DNA of 64,000 nucleotides from an uncultured Ruminococcus sp. (GCF_947301925.1 NZ_CAMYUE010000002.1:62001-126000); one strand, 5' to 3'. Shown: positions 26,422 through 35,444, counted from the first letter of the stretch. Notes: generated from the sequence alone by a model not told the origin. Numbers and translations are program-made.

Positions 26422-26844
26422 TCACTTCTCTATTATCTTTGTAAAGCCGTGACCGCTGCGCTCATGAGGGTGGCTCTTGTATCCGCATTTCAGGTAGAAC
26501 CCGTCCTTGTTCTTTGCGCTCATCAGCTGGAAATAAGACCACCAGCCCTCCTTCAGCTCGCCGCGGATAAACTCCTCTATATGAGCCATAAGCTCCTTGC
26601 CTATGCCCTTTCCCTGATACCCGGGATCGACTATCAGATCCTTCAGGAAAAAGGCCATACCTCCGTCGCCGATGAGCCTTGCCATTGCGATGACTTTTTC
26701 ACCGTCCAGCACCGAGAACGTAACGTAGCTGTTTTTCAGCGAGGTCTCCACCAGTTCGCGGTCAGGCCTTCCCCAGCCTGCCGAGTCGAACAGCCTTATG
26801 AAATCATCGGCTTCCAAAGTGTTATGTGATATACGGTATTCCAT
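26422..26844 (-). CDS. GNAT family N-acetyltransferase
   Basis: 140 residues from ATG 26844 behind AAAGGAGCTGACGGAA. It shows the compact GNAT core: VIAMARLIGDGG, LIVDPGYQGKGIGKELM (acetyl-CoA loop) and a C-terminal FYLKCGYKSHPHE. Substrate unknown. It is the first gene of a three-gene operon. Confidence 0.9.
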   Translation of the reverse strand: MEYRISHNTLEADDFIRLFDSAGWGRPDRELVETSLKNSYVTFSVLDGEKVIAMARLIGDGGMAFFLKDLIVDPGYQGKGIGKELMAHIEEFIRGELKEGWWSYFQLMSAKNKDGFYLKCGYKSHPHERSGHGFTKIIEK

Positions 26845-26868
26845 TTCCGTCAGCTCCTTTCACATATG

Positions 26869-26897
26869 ATTATATCACAGTACAACCCCTTTTTCAA
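26869..26897 (-). promoter_or_regulatory. Promoter of the GNAT/unknown/P-loop operon
   Basis: TTGAAA (26897-26892), 17-bp spacer, TATAAT (26874-26869) on the minus strand. Confidence 0.82.
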
Positions 26898-26926
26898 CCG
26901 ATCACGTAGGTGTACACAAAAAGAAG

Positions 26927-26955
26927 TTGCAAATCTCAACAAAAAGTGATATAAT
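26927..26955 (+). promoter_or_regulatory. Promoter of the VanY-like gene
   Basis: TTGCAA (26927-26932), 17-bp spacer, TATAAT (26950-26955), followed by a ~120-nt AT-rich leader in which no clear structure was seen. Confidence 0.82.
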
Positions 26956-27080
26956 ACTGTCATACAGGACATCTTTCGTTAAAACAAAAAAATATATAAA
27001 TTTATGCGACACTTCCCGGTATTCACGCGAAAGTTATATATGAAAAGACCTTTTACCATTAATAATGAAGGAGAATGAAA

Positions 27081-27998
27081 ATGAAAAGAAGTTTATTTGC
27101 CGTTCTTGCAGCCGCAGCCGTTATTTCCTGCACAGCCTGCGGAAAAGATGTTGTCAGCAGAATAGACGAACCCACTGTTTCAACCGAAGCGGTCACCACA
27201 ACTGCCGCTGAAAATACAGCTGTTACCACAACAGCCGCAGTCACTACAGTCACCACAGCAGCAGAAAAGCCCACCGAAGCAGTGACCACAACCGAAGCTC
27301 AGCAGGAGGAAGCTCCCGCAGCAGTTCCCGCAGGCGGCGGAGAGAGCGCTGCACAGCAGCAGGCGCCCCAGCAGTCACAGCAGTCACAGCAGCCTGCACA
27401 GAGCGGCCCCGTACACTCTCACGACGCCGTTCCCACTCCTGACAATTACAATTACGGCCCTGCACCTGCGCAGTACAATATAGAAGGACTTACATATATA
27501 CAGGGCGTACTCATCGCAAACAAGAGCTACAGTCTTCCTTCAAACTTCAATCCCGGAATGGATTCTACCTGTCTGAATCAGTTCTACAAGCTGCAGAACG
27601 ACGCTTCCGCACAGGGACTGTACATATATGATTCTTCGGACTTCCGCTCATACGACTACCAGAGCCAGATATACAACAACTATGTTGCCCGCGACGGACA
27701 GGCTGCTGCCGATACATACTCCGCCCGTCCGGGATATTCCGAGCACCAGACAGGTCTTGCCATAGACGTTAACCAGATTGACGACTCCTTCATCGGAACT
27801 CCCGAGGCAAACTGGCTCGAAGCACACTGCCACGAGTACGGTTTTATTCTCCGTTATCCCCGCGGAAAGCAGGATATAACGGGTTACAAGTACGAATCAT
27901 GGCATATCCGCTATGTAGGTACAGATATGTCCTACGCTATCCACAGCAGCGGTCTTACTCTTGAGGAATACTTCGGTATCGACTCATACTATCATTAA
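27081..27998 (+). CDS. D-Ala-D-Ala carboxypeptidase-like lipoprotein (VanY, M15B)
   Basis: 305 residues from ATG 27081 (an ATG six bases earlier sits too close to GAAGGAGA). A lipoprotein signal (FAVLAAAAVISC) is followed by a long Thr/Ala then Gln/Pro-rich spacer (~20-125). The C-terminal VanY domain has the zinc motifs SARPGYSEHQTGLAIDVN (in SEHQTGLAID) and ESWHIRYVG, with FRSYDYQSQIYNNYV upstream. It should trim D-alanine from peptidoglycan stem peptides outside the membrane. It is monocistronic between a promoter and a terminator. Confidence 0.92.
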   Translation: MKRSLFAVLAAAAVISCTACGKDVVSRIDEPTVSTEAVTTTAAENTAVTTTAAVTTVTTAAEKPTEAVTTTEAQQEEAPAAVPAGGGESAAQQQAPQQSQQSQQPAQSGPVHSHDAVPTPDNYNYGPAPAQYNIEGLTYIQGVLIANKSYSLPSNFNPGMDSTCLNQFYKLQNDASAQGLYIYDSSDFRSYDYQSQIYNNYVARDGQAAADTYSARPGYSEHQTGLAIDVNQIDDSFIGTPEANWLEAHCHEYGFILRYPRGKQDITGYKYESWHIRYVGTDMSYAIHSSGLTLEEYFGIDSYYH

Positions 27999-28020
27999 TC
28001 ACTGAACTGAATAACTCAGA

Positions 28021-28056
28021 TCAAGCCCCGAAGCATAAGCTTCGGGGCTTGATTTT
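28021..28056. terminator. Bidirectional terminator (VanY-like and deaminase genes)
   Basis: Stem TCAAGCCCCGAAGC/GCTTCGGGGCTTGA with loop ATAA and T-run TTTTAT. It lies between convergent genes and slightly overlaps the deaminase stop. Confidence 0.9.
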
Positions 28057-28678
28057 ATATATCATTGTTTATCATGGCGATTATGCTGTCATAGACGAAC
28101 GCCATATCTGCGCCGCTGTTCACATAGGAATCAAGTTTCTTCTCCCTGTACAGTTCCCTTGCGGCAGCCACGGCAGAGCTGCTCAGCTCCTCAAATCGTC
28201 TCAGCACATGGTCGCCCCTGCCCTCGGATCTGAGCTCGTAGTAGCTCTGTATCACAAGCTGCACCAGCTGGGGCTCGCCGCCCTCATGGACATAGTCAAG
28301 TACCTTGCCGCTGATATACGGATCCTCATTCTTCAGATATACCGAGCCGCAGTAAGGATCGCAGGAAGCATATCTCAGGTGCTTGATATTTGACATTACC
28401 GCAGTACCCATGCACATGGGGCAGGGCTCCATTGTGGTATAGAGAACCGCGCTGCGCACATTGCAGCGGGCTGTGTCCAGCCTGCGGAGGGCGTTTGCCT
28501 CCGCATGGGATATGAGCCTGTTCACCGTATCCGGCTCCCCTGCGCGGTTATGCTCTCTTATAAGTATAGTGCCGCTTTCATCGGTAATAACAGCTCCGAT
28601 AGGGATACTCCCATTTCCGAAGGCAGTCCACGCCTCCTCAAAAGCTGCCTGCCACTGGGGAGAAAGCTCCTTCCACAT
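28055..28678 (-). CDS. Nucleoside deaminase (TadA/CMP-dCMP deaminase family)
   Basis: 207 residues from ATG 28678 behind GAGGTGATATAT. The zinc site is intact: SHAEANAL (HAE) and MEPCPMCMGTAV (PCxxC). It hydrolytically deaminates a cytosine, adenine or guanine derivative. The ~50-residue C-terminal extension is longer than in typical tRNA adenosine deaminase, so it may be a guanine/cytosine deaminase-like paralogue rather than TadA itself. Confidence 0.88.
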   Translation of the reverse strand: MWKELSPQWQAAFEEAWTAFGNGSIPIGAVITDESGTILIREHNRAGEPDTVNRLISHAEANALRRLDTARCNVRSAVLYTTMEPCPMCMGTAVMSNIKHLRYASCDPYCGSVYLKNEDPYISGKVLDYVHEGGEPQLVQLVIQSYYELRSEGRGDHVLRRFEELSSSAVAAARELYREKKLDSYVNSGADMAFVYDSIIAMINNDI

Positions 28679-28708
28679 ATATATCACCTCGTTTCAGACA
28701 TCAATGAA

Positions 28709-28737
28709 ATTATAGTACAAAACAGGTCTGATGTCAA
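28709..28737 (-). promoter_or_regulatory. Promoter of the deaminase gene
   Basis: TTGACA (28737-28732), 17-bp spacer, TATAAT (28714-28709). Short inverted arms GACATCA (28696-28702) and TGATGTC (28729-28735) surround the -10. Confidence 0.85.
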
Positions 28738-29023
28738 CAAAAGCGTGAGCTGTGAAAATTTTTTCATTTTTACTTAGAGTTTTACGGATAAAACAACGTC
28801 TAATAAGTAGAATGGTTTTTACGTTAAATGTCCTTTGTTGAACCTGCACATTTATTATGGTCCGTTTTTGTCATTACGACATATATTAAGTCATAATTTG
28901 CGATCATCGATCATTTAATGTGCAGGTTGCACATTTTATATTGACATTTGTGGAAATAAACATTATACTGGTAATATGGATAGTAATATCCTGATATTTT
29001 AATTACGAAAGGGGTAACTCACT
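28738..29023. promoter_or_regulatory. Serpin upstream region: promoter and 12-bp inverted repeat
   Basis: TTGACA (28941-28946), 17-bp spacer, TATACT (28964-28969) is the serpin promoter. Just upstream lie the perfect inverted arms AACCTGCACATT (28841-28852) and AATGTGCAGGTT (28917-28928), separated by 64 bp: a candidate looping operator. Farther upstream, CGTCTA (28797-28802) and TTTCATTTTTACTT (28762-28775) repeat words found before the ECF sigma gene at 24134. Confidence 0.7.
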
Positions 29024-30958
29024 ATGGAAAACATGAAGAAACTGACCAAAGTCACCGCAGGTATCATGAGCTTCGCACTGGCTCTCGGCGCGGTAAGCTA
29101 CATACCTGCCGCCCGTCCTGTGGGAAGCGTTTTCGCTGCCGGGGAGGAGTCCGAGGAAACGGCGGATATCCACGATTACTATCTCGAAGATGTCTACATC
29201 AGCGATGTGTGCACCGACCCGCTGGACGCAAGCCTATCTGTTGAACGCGGCGATCACGGGTATTATGAGCCCTGGTCGCGTAACAGATTAGTGCTCAGAT
29301 TCGACCGCAGTATGCCTGATGGTCTGTTAAATAAGAATCTCGCCCTTCTCGAAGAGCTGGACGAAAGAACCGTTATATCCCTGAAGCTGCAGACCGCTGA
29401 AGAGTATACCATACTTGACAGCTTCAATGATCCCGAAAAAATGACTTACGAATTCGCAGGCTCATACAGGGTATATGATATCGTGAAGGTCATCTCTCCC
29501 GGTATACATTACTACGGAGATATAAACGACGACGGCGTCATCGACTCCTTTGACCTTATCACCTACCGCAAGTACGTTACAAAAACCGATCACGACGGGC
29601 TCACGGACGCCATGTTCAAGAATGCGGATATAAACAAGAACAACGCCATCGACGAGGATGACCTGAAGCGCGTTTCCGATTACATCCTGGGCAATCTGGA
29701 CGACTTCTACGATACCGAGATAGGCAGCATACGCCTGGACAATACAGTTAATGTTGAAGCCTCCGAGGGAAAGGTAACTGACGAGGCCTTCGCAAAGGCC
29801 GAGATGCAGTTCGGTGTTGATCTGGTGAAGAAGTGCTTCGATCCTACAAAGCAGGGTGAAGAAAACCTGCTCATCTCACCCATGTCCATATCCTCTGCCC
29901 TTGCTATGACTGCAAACGGCGCTGACGGCAAGACCAGAGATGAAATGGAAAAGGTACTGGGCAGCGGTCTCACTCTCGATCAGCTCAACGAGTATCTTGC
30001 ATACTATGCCGCAAATCTCCCCAATGAGAAGAAGCAGAAGGTAATGCTTGCAAATTCCATCTGGTTCAGGGACGATCCCATGCTCCAGGTATACGACAGC
30101 TTCCTTGAGACAAACAAGAAGTATTACAGCTCCGAGATATACAAGACGCCCTTTAACGACAGCACTGTTGACGACGTAAACAGCTGGGTAAGCAAGAACA
30201 CCAAGGGCATGATACCCTCGCTTCTCGAGCCCGGCTCTCTTGATCCCACACCCGAAAAGATTATAATGATGATGCTCATAAACACCCTCTATTTCGAGGC
30301 TGACTGGATGAACCCCTACGATAGTTCATACGCAGGCACATTCACCGATCTCAACGGCGAAAAGCACAATATACAGAGAATGAACAGCAAGGAGAGCTTC
30401 TACTATGATCTGGGCGACGCCGACGCCTTCAAGAAGCCCTATGCAGGAGGCGAATACAGCTTCGTAGGTATCCTTCCCAGAGAAAATGACATTATCAGCT
30501 ATGTAAACAGCATGGACGCTGAGAAGATCACTGAAGATCTCAAGACATATGAGGATCCCGACAGCATCGACCTCTATGTTACAATGCCCAAGTTCAGCTA
30601 TGATTACAGCAAGAGCCTGAGTGAAGTGCTCTTTGATCTGGGCATGGAAGAGGCATTCAGCAAGGATAATGCCGACTTCTCAAAGATGGGCAAGGTCACC
30701 ATAGAGAATCCTCTCGGTGTTCCCGAAACAACACCGCTCTATATTGACGATGTTCTCCATAAGACAAAGATAGAAGTGACCGAAAAGGGCACAAAGGCTG
30801 CCGCTGTTACCGCTATTATGATGGCAGCAGCAGGTGCAATGCCAATTGAGAAGAAAAAGGTAAACATCGTTCTTGACAGACCCTTCGTTTACATGATCGT
30901 TGATAAGAACAACACTCCGTTATTCATCGGTGTTGCAACAACTCTTGAAGAAAACTGA
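29024..30958 (+). CDS. Secreted serpin with N-terminal dockerin
   Basis: 644 residues: signal peptide (~1-40); ~120 residues of unrecognised sequence; a dockerin (~165-228, GDINDDGVIDSFDLITYRK and DINKNNAIDEDDLKRV); then a complete serpin fold (~240-644) with NLLISPMSISSALAMTANGA. The reactive-loop hinge EKGTKAAAVTA matches inhibitory serpins. Counting from the hinge places P1-P1' at about Ala-Gly, within AIMMAAAGAMP, which would favour elastase- or subtilisin-like proteases. A protease inhibitor attached through its dockerin could protect the cellulosome; dockerin-serpins are known from cellulosomal clostridia. The start is behind GAAAGGGGTAACTCACT. Confidence 0.95.
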   Translation: MENMKKLTKVTAGIMSFALALGAVSYIPAARPVGSVFAAGEESEETADIHDYYLEDVYISDVCTDPLDASLSVERGDHGYYEPWSRNRLVLRFDRSMPDGLLNKNLALLEELDERTVISLKLQTAEEYTILDSFNDPEKMTYEFAGSYRVYDIVKVISPGIHYYGDINDDGVIDSFDLITYRKYVTKTDHDGLTDAMFKNADINKNNAIDEDDLKRVSDYILGNLDDFYDTEIGSIRLDNTVNVEASEGKVTDEAFAKAEMQFGVDLVKKCFDPTKQGEENLLISPMSISSALAMTANGADGKTRDEMEKVLGSGLTLDQLNEYLAYYAANLPNEKKQKVMLANSIWFRDDPMLQVYDSFLETNKKYYSSEIYKTPFNDSTVDDVNSWVSKNTKGMIPSLLEPGSLDPTPEKIIMMMLINTLYFEADWMNPYDSSYAGTFTDLNGEKHNIQRMNSKESFYYDLGDADAFKKPYAGGEYSFVGILPRENDIISYVNSMDAEKITEDLKTYEDPDSIDLYVTMPKFSYDYSKSLSEVLFDLGMEEAFSKDNADFSKMGKVTIENPLGVPETTPLYIDDVLHKTKIEVTEKGTKAAAVTAIMMAAAGAMPIEKKKVNIVLDRPFVYMIVDKNNTPLFIGVATTLEEN

Positions 30959-30966
30959 TATTATTA

Positions 30967-31002
30967 CGCCGTCGGTGCAGCAATGTACCGACGGCGTTTT
31001 TT
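30967..31002 (+). terminator. Terminator of the serpin gene
   Basis: Perfect 10-bp stem CGCCGTCGGT/ACCGACGGCG followed by six T. Confidence 0.93.
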
Positions 31003-31052
31003 CATTATACACTGTCGTCTTCCGGAACAGCCTGTCTGACGCACATAAATAC

Positions 31053-31081
31053 TTGCTTTTCTCACCGTAAAGATGTATAAT
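31053..31081 (+). promoter_or_regulatory. Promoter of the second ECF sigma operon
   Basis: TTGCTT (31053-31058), 17-bp spacer, TATAAT (31076-31081). The gene appears to have a housekeeping promoter; no ECF-type element was seen. Confidence 0.72.
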
Positions 31082-31194
31082 ATAATTAAAATAAAAAAAT
31101 AATTCCCGGCCTGTAACGTTTTCCGTTCTGCTTCGGAATAGATATGATGAAAGCCGATGACGCGTCGGAATGCTTTGATAAAGAAGGTGAGTTC

Positions 31195-31761
31195 ATGACA
31201 CATAATGAGTTTCGCAGAGCGGCTAAAAGCTCTCTTGAAAACGCCCAGCGTATGCTGTTTGAGGAATACTTCAACTATGTATATACTATCGTGTTCAGCA
31301 GACTGCGCAGCTGCGCAGGCCGCGAGGATATCGAGGAATGTGTGGGCGACGTATTTGCAGACATATATATCTGTTATGATGAAAGCAGGGACGTAAGCGG
31401 CGATATCTCGGGATTCATAGGTGCGGTCGCAAGAAGAAAGGCCGCAGACGTTTACAGGAAACTGACAAAGCACAGCTTCGGAAGAATCTCCCTTGACGAT
31501 GAGGAGACCATGAACATCAAGGCTCCCGACGATACCGCAGGGACCGTGGAGAAAAAAGAGCTCAACAGCTCCCTCATGCACTGCGTGGAGCTGCTGGGAG
31601 AGCCCGACTCCACTATAATAATACAGAAATACTTCTTCATGCGCAGCGCAAAAGAGATAGCGGAGCTCGTGTCACTGACTCCCGAGGCAGTCCGCGTCCG
31701 CAGCAGCCGTGCGCTGAAAAAGCTCAGGGAAAAGCTCACCGCTTTGAACATTTCACTTTAA
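31195..31761 (+). CDS. ECF-type sigma factor (second copy)
   Basis: 188 residues from ATG 31195 (MTHNEFRRAAK) behind AAGGTGA; an upstream in-frame ATG at 31144 lacks a ribosome site. Region 2: REDIEECVGDVFADIYICYD and FIGAVARRKAADVYRK. Region 4: IQKYFFMRSAKEIAELVSLT then VRVRSSRALKKLREKL. The next gene, 13 nt downstream, encodes a membrane protein likely to act as its anti-sigma factor. Confidence 0.92.
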   Translation: MTHNEFRRAAKSSLENAQRMLFEEYFNYVYTIVFSRLRSCAGREDIEECVGDVFADIYICYDESRDVSGDISGFIGAVARRKAADVYRKLTKHSFGRISLDDEETMNIKAPDDTAGTVEKKELNSSLMHCVELLGEPDSTIIIQKYFFMRSAKEIAELVSLTPEAVRVRSSRALKKLREKLTALNISL

Positions 31762-31774
31762 AGGAGGTACAGTT

Positions 31775-33865
31775 ATGAACGATAAGGAATTGAACCTTGA
31801 CGCGCTCGAAAACGCCGACGAAGATACAATAAGAAAAATTGCGGCGGACTGTCCTGCTTCCGATGAAGAGAAGGAGAGAATGTTTGCAATGAGCAGAAAG
31901 ATATACAACGAAAGAACCAAGGAAAGCGAATATAAAAATGATATGGAGGTCTCGGGAGTAGACGTCTACAGAAAGCCTGCATGGCATAAGTTTGCTGCGG
32001 CAGCTGCGGCTCTGGTCATCGGTGCAGGTGCAATTGCGGGAGGGGTAATGCTGAAGAAGAACAGCAACAGCAAGCCCCCTGTCGTGGACTCGATGACGGA
32101 CAGAGTGATGTGTCCCATAGGAGACCTCAGTCTTTGCAGCGTAAGAATATCCACGGCAGCTATCGCTCCCGCAGTATTCCAGCCCTCAGAGTATGAAAGA
32201 CAGAAGATAACCACTGCACTTACAATAGGTCAGTGGGAGGAGATATCCCTTGATACTCCCCTCCCAGACGGAGAATATGTAACATTATACTTCCGTAATC
32301 ATATGCTTGCAGCCCAATTGGAAGAAGCCATTAATGAGGCTCTCAAGGCTGAAGACGGAACATCTGACCTGGTCACGCCCGACAATGCGGAACAGGAAAA
32401 AGTATTCACACTGAAGCTTTTCAATGACAATACGGTGCTTTATGAGGACGAAAGCACACAGACAAGGTATCAGCTGGACGATGATACCGCAAATACCGTA
32501 AGAGAGGCCTCAAAGTTCGATCCTCTGGCAGACTATGACCTGCTCTATCCCGAGGTGCCCTACGACGATCTCATGCACACCGTATGGGATATAGTGATAG
32601 AAACAGACAAAAAGAATACAATTGACCTTTTCTTCCCCGTCACAAATGAAACTATAAAGGTAGCTCCCGAAAACTGCCGTTTCTGTCTGGGACAGTGGGA
32701 TCAGGACGACTCCATGAACTGCGTCACCGATCCCGAGGTGGTGAAAAAATTCAACCTTATAAACTGGAAGGAGGCAACAAGAGAGGCAAATGTATCATCT
32801 GACGGTATTCTGGTCTCATTCAGATGCACAGACGAAAACGCTCTCAGGAACTATCAGTATACTATACACAGCAGCGGCTTAGCAGTAGTAAGCTATGACG
32901 ATGTTGAGTTCAGCAAGAAGCAGAACATGATCTATGATATAGGCTCGGATGCCGCAAGCGAGCTGCACAGCGCCTTCTATGATATGCGTGACAAAGCCCT
33001 TACGGGGCTGGCTCCCGATGAGTTGTTCTCGCTTATGAAGCTGCGCTCAGCAAAGATAAGCAGAAACAACGATCCAAGCACTCAGACCGCTCTGGACGAT
33101 GAGGATCTGAAGCTGCTGAATAACGCCATACTCTCAGCCACATGGGAGAAGCTTCCCGATGATACACTGTGCAATAACCGTATCTATAATCTGACTCTGA
33201 GCACATATCTGAGAGTGTACAATATAGATATCTACCCGGGCAGCATCGCTACATTCCCGGGGGCAGGCGTATTCAGAGTATCAGACGGTTTTATGGACGC
33301 TCTCACCTCCATATCCGACAGTGTATGGGAAAAGGTGGAGCCGCAGGATGATCCCGCCGTTACCGCCGACGAGAATGCCGAGCTCATAGAAAGAGCCACA
33401 AAGCTCTATAATGAATGTATCCCCAGATACAATGAATATGTGGGCGGTCCTCCGCGTATGCTGTCTGTAAACCTGACCGAAGATGATTTCTACGACTTCG
33501 GTGACAACCTGGCAGGCTACCTTCTTCCCGGTGTCAGCAGCATCGAAGATATACGCCGGATGTTCTTCAAGGAGTTCAGCGAGCGATATCACGCCAACGA
33601 TATCGGCGGCGATTCCCCCTACTTTGAAAGGGAGGGCAAGGTGTACTGGAAGCCTAGCAACCGCGGCTCAAACATATACTTCCAGAGATCGGAGATCACC
33701 GAGGTACAGCGTATAACCGACGATGAGATAGTGTTCAATGTAAAGAACTACTACGACGGAACTGCTGTGGGAGACCCGAGAGTATGGGCAGAGCAGGTGG
33801 AATTCTCTGTTGTTGTCCAGCCCGACGGATCATGGCTGGTGGGCAAGCTGACTATCCCCGACTGA
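31775..33865 (+). CDS. Membrane protein, probable anti-sigma factor for the ECF
   Basis: 696 residues behind AAAGGAGGTACAGTT. An acidic cytoplasmic N-terminus (~1-68, with DEEKERMFAMSRKIYNERT) is followed by one transmembrane helix (~71-92, AAAAAALVIGAGAIAGGVML) and ~600 residues outside. The external part contains several similar alpha/beta segments with TALTIGQWEEISLD- and ISDSVWEKVEP-like strands. Its C-terminal ~130 residues (DNLAGYLLPGVSSIEDIRRMF, YFEREGKVYWKPSN) resemble the IseA-type domain known from a DL-endopeptidase inhibitor. Gene order supports an anti-sigma role; the external ligand is unknown. Confidence 0.75.
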   Translation: MNDKELNLDALENADEDTIRKIAADCPASDEEKERMFAMSRKIYNERTKESEYKNDMEVSGVDVYRKPAWHKFAAAAAALVIGAGAIAGGVMLKKNSNSKPPVVDSMTDRVMCPIGDLSLCSVRISTAAIAPAVFQPSEYERQKITTALTIGQWEEISLDTPLPDGEYVTLYFRNHMLAAQLEEAINEALKAEDGTSDLVTPDNAEQEKVFTLKLFNDNTVLYEDESTQTRYQLDDDTANTVREASKFDPLADYDLLYPEVPYDDLMHTVWDIVIETDKKNTIDLFFPVTNETIKVAPENCRFCLGQWDQDDSMNCVTDPEVVKKFNLINWKEATREANVSSDGILVSFRCTDENALRNYQYTIHSSGLAVVSYDDVEFSKKQNMIYDIGSDAASELHSAFYDMRDKALTGLAPDELFSLMKLRSAKISRNNDPSTQTALDDEDLKLLNNAILSATWEKLPDDTLCNNRIYNLTLSTYLRVYNIDIYPGSIATFPGAGVFRVSDGFMDALTSISDSVWEKVEPQDDPAVTADENAELIERATKLYNECIPRYNEYVGGPPRMLSVNLTEDDFYDFGDNLAGYLLPGVSSIEDIRRMFFKEFSERYHANDIGGDSPYFEREGKVYWKPSNRGSNIYFQRSEITEVQRITDDEIVFNVKNYYDGTAVGDPRVWAEQVEFSVVVQPDGSWLVGKLTIPD

Positions 33866-33899
33866 TATGTGATACAGTAAACAGACCATGATATATGAA

Positions 33900-33945
33900 A
33901 AGAGCCGCAGCTCCCCACACAGGCACTGCGGCTCTTATATATATG
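33900..33945 (+). terminator. Terminator of the second ECF/anti-sigma operon
   Basis: 11-bp stem AAGAGCCGCAG/CTGCGGCTCTT (33900-33910 and 33926-33936) followed by TATATATATG; a weak T-tract but a strong stem. Confidence 0.75.
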
Positions 33946-34077
33946 AGGGGTATCCGTTCACAGAATGTTTACATTTTGCCTGCACATTTTTGCCCCGCTC
34001 AGATGTTTTATATTTAGTGAAAGATCATGCGTATCTAAGATGACACGCTGTTTTATCACAATAAGGAGGTGCTGAAA

Positions 34078-34905
34078 ATGATGAACAACTACAGAAACAT
34101 GCTCTCAAAACGTATATGTCTGCTTCTCTCGTCAGTGCTGATATCGGGACTTGCAGCAGGCTGCTCGGATAAAAAAAGCAATGACTCCGCTGACGTCAAG
34201 ACGGAAGCTGTGACAGAGGCTGTCACCACCACTGCCGAAAACAAAGAGGCTGCAACAACGTCTGCTGCGACTTCGGCTAAATCAACGACCACCTCCGTTA
34301 CAACAACTGCGGTCACGACTACCCAGGGCACTACCACCACTACCTTTGCGGTGACAGTTCCTCCCGATGCGGTGAACTATGCAGATCCGGATATAAACGA
34401 CTCTATCAGGGAATGTCTGAATATACTCCTTAACACGGAAGAAAACCTGCTCCAGGCAAAGTATATGCTCACAGACGTCAACGGCGATTATACTCCCGAG
34501 ATCGTCTTACGCTATGACAACGGCGACTGGTATGACGCCTTCTTCGTATACAAGAACGGAAAATACGAGAAGTGCGATCTGAAGGCACTGACCATATATA
34601 CCTGCAAGGAAAAAGGTCTGATTGGTACCAGCTTCTATGACGGCAGCTATATCTATGGAAAGTATAAGCTGAATGCAGACAACGAGCTTGAAAGAGTATA
34701 CTATTACAACGAGGACGAGGGCGTGGAGACAGGCACCATGTATCCGGAGCTTACTCATCAGGTTGAAGTCACAGACGAATTCGGCAATACATTTTATGTA
34801 GAATGTGATTACGATGATGAGTACAATTGTTACTACAGCTCTGCTTTCCAGACCTGTGAGCCCTGGGACGCTCCCGACTTCACCACATTCTATAACGCTG
34901 ATTAA
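34078..34905 (+). CDS. Thr-rich lipoprotein of unknown function
   Basis: 275 residues from ATG 34078, placed by AAGGAGG at 34063-34069. The lipobox is GLAAGC. A Thr/Ala-rich spacer (~40-100) leads to a ~175-residue domain with MLTDVNGDYTPEIVLRYDNG, a calcium-loop-like FG-GAP/VCBS-type motif, followed by Tyr-rich beta strands. The same DVNGD/DINDD-PEL pattern appears in the lipoprotein at 45218-46480. No enzymatic motif was recognised. The upstream region contains CCTGCACATT (33979-33988), the half-site seen before the serpin gene. Confidence 0.85.
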   Translation: MMNNYRNMLSKRICLLLSSVLISGLAAGCSDKKSNDSADVKTEAVTEAVTTTAENKEAATTSAATSAKSTTTSVTTTAVTTTQGTTTTTFAVTVPPDAVNYADPDINDSIRECLNILLNTEENLLQAKYMLTDVNGDYTPEIVLRYDNGDWYDAFFVYKNGKYEKCDLKALTIYTCKEKGLIGTSFYDGSYIYGKYKLNADNELERVYYYNEDEGVETGTMYPELTHQVEVTDEFGNTFYVECDYDDEYNCYYSSAFQTCEPWDAPDFTTFYNAD

Positions 34906-34936
34906 CCTCCTTTTTTATAAATAATATGATCTGATT

Positions 34937-34969
34937 TGGCAGTTTTTTACAACTGCCATTATTTTTTTG
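34937..34969 (+). terminator. Terminator after the Thr-rich lipoprotein gene
   Basis: Stem TGGCAGTT/AACTGCCA followed by TTATTTTTTT. Confidence 0.88.
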
Positions 34970-34988
34970 CCTTTTTGATTGTGCAGGC

Positions 34989-35056
34989 ATACAATATTTT
35001 ATAAATCTTGCAATATTGTATTGACAATCAATATTATACGCGATATAATATTGTCA
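34989..35056 (+). promoter_or_regulatory. Promoter and candidate PadR operators
   Basis: TTGACA (35021-35026), 17-bp spacer, TATAAT (35044-35049). A perfect inverted repeat ATACAATATT (34989-34998)/AATATTGTAT (35012-35021) abuts the -35. A second imperfect dyad from TGACAAT to ATTGTCA (35022-35056) covers the promoter. This suggests autorepression by PadR, a known habit of the family. Confidence 0.8.
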
Positions 35057-35111
35057 GAAACCAGATATTACAACTCACAAAATACTATATGGTTTCAGAA
35101 AGGAGTACACT

Positions 35112-35444
35112 ATGGGATTTTCGATCAACGCAGGGCTCCTCGACGCCATGGTGCTGTCAATAGTTCAGAACAACGACACCTATGGCTATGAGATCACTCA
35201 GTATCTCCGCAAGGCCGTGGATATTTCCGAATCCACACTCTACCCCGTACTGAGGCGATTGCAGAAAGGCGAGATGCTCGAAACCTATGACAAGGAGTTC
35301 ATGGGCAGGAACAGACGGTATTACCGTATAACCACAAAGGGTAACGACTCCCTTGAGGAGTACAGAGAAGAATGGCGGAGCCATAAGAAAAAGATCGACA
35401 GTATTTTATTGAATGAGGGAGCTGAAAACAATGAACAAACTTGA
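35112..35444 (+). CDS. PadR family transcriptional regulator
   Basis: 110 residues behind AAAGGAGTACACT. The winged-helix PadR core is clear: LLDAMVLSIVQNNDTYGYEI, TLYPVLRRLQKGEMLETYDK, RNRRYYRITTKG. It is a short (subfamily 2) PadR, which usually represses its own operon. Its 3' end overlaps the next gene by 14 nt. Confidence 0.95.
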   Translation: MGFSINAGLLDAMVLSIVQNNDTYGYEITQYLRKAVDISESTLYPVLRRLQKGEMLETYDKEFMGRNRRYYRITTKGNDSLEEYREEWRSHKKKIDSILLNEGAENNEQT

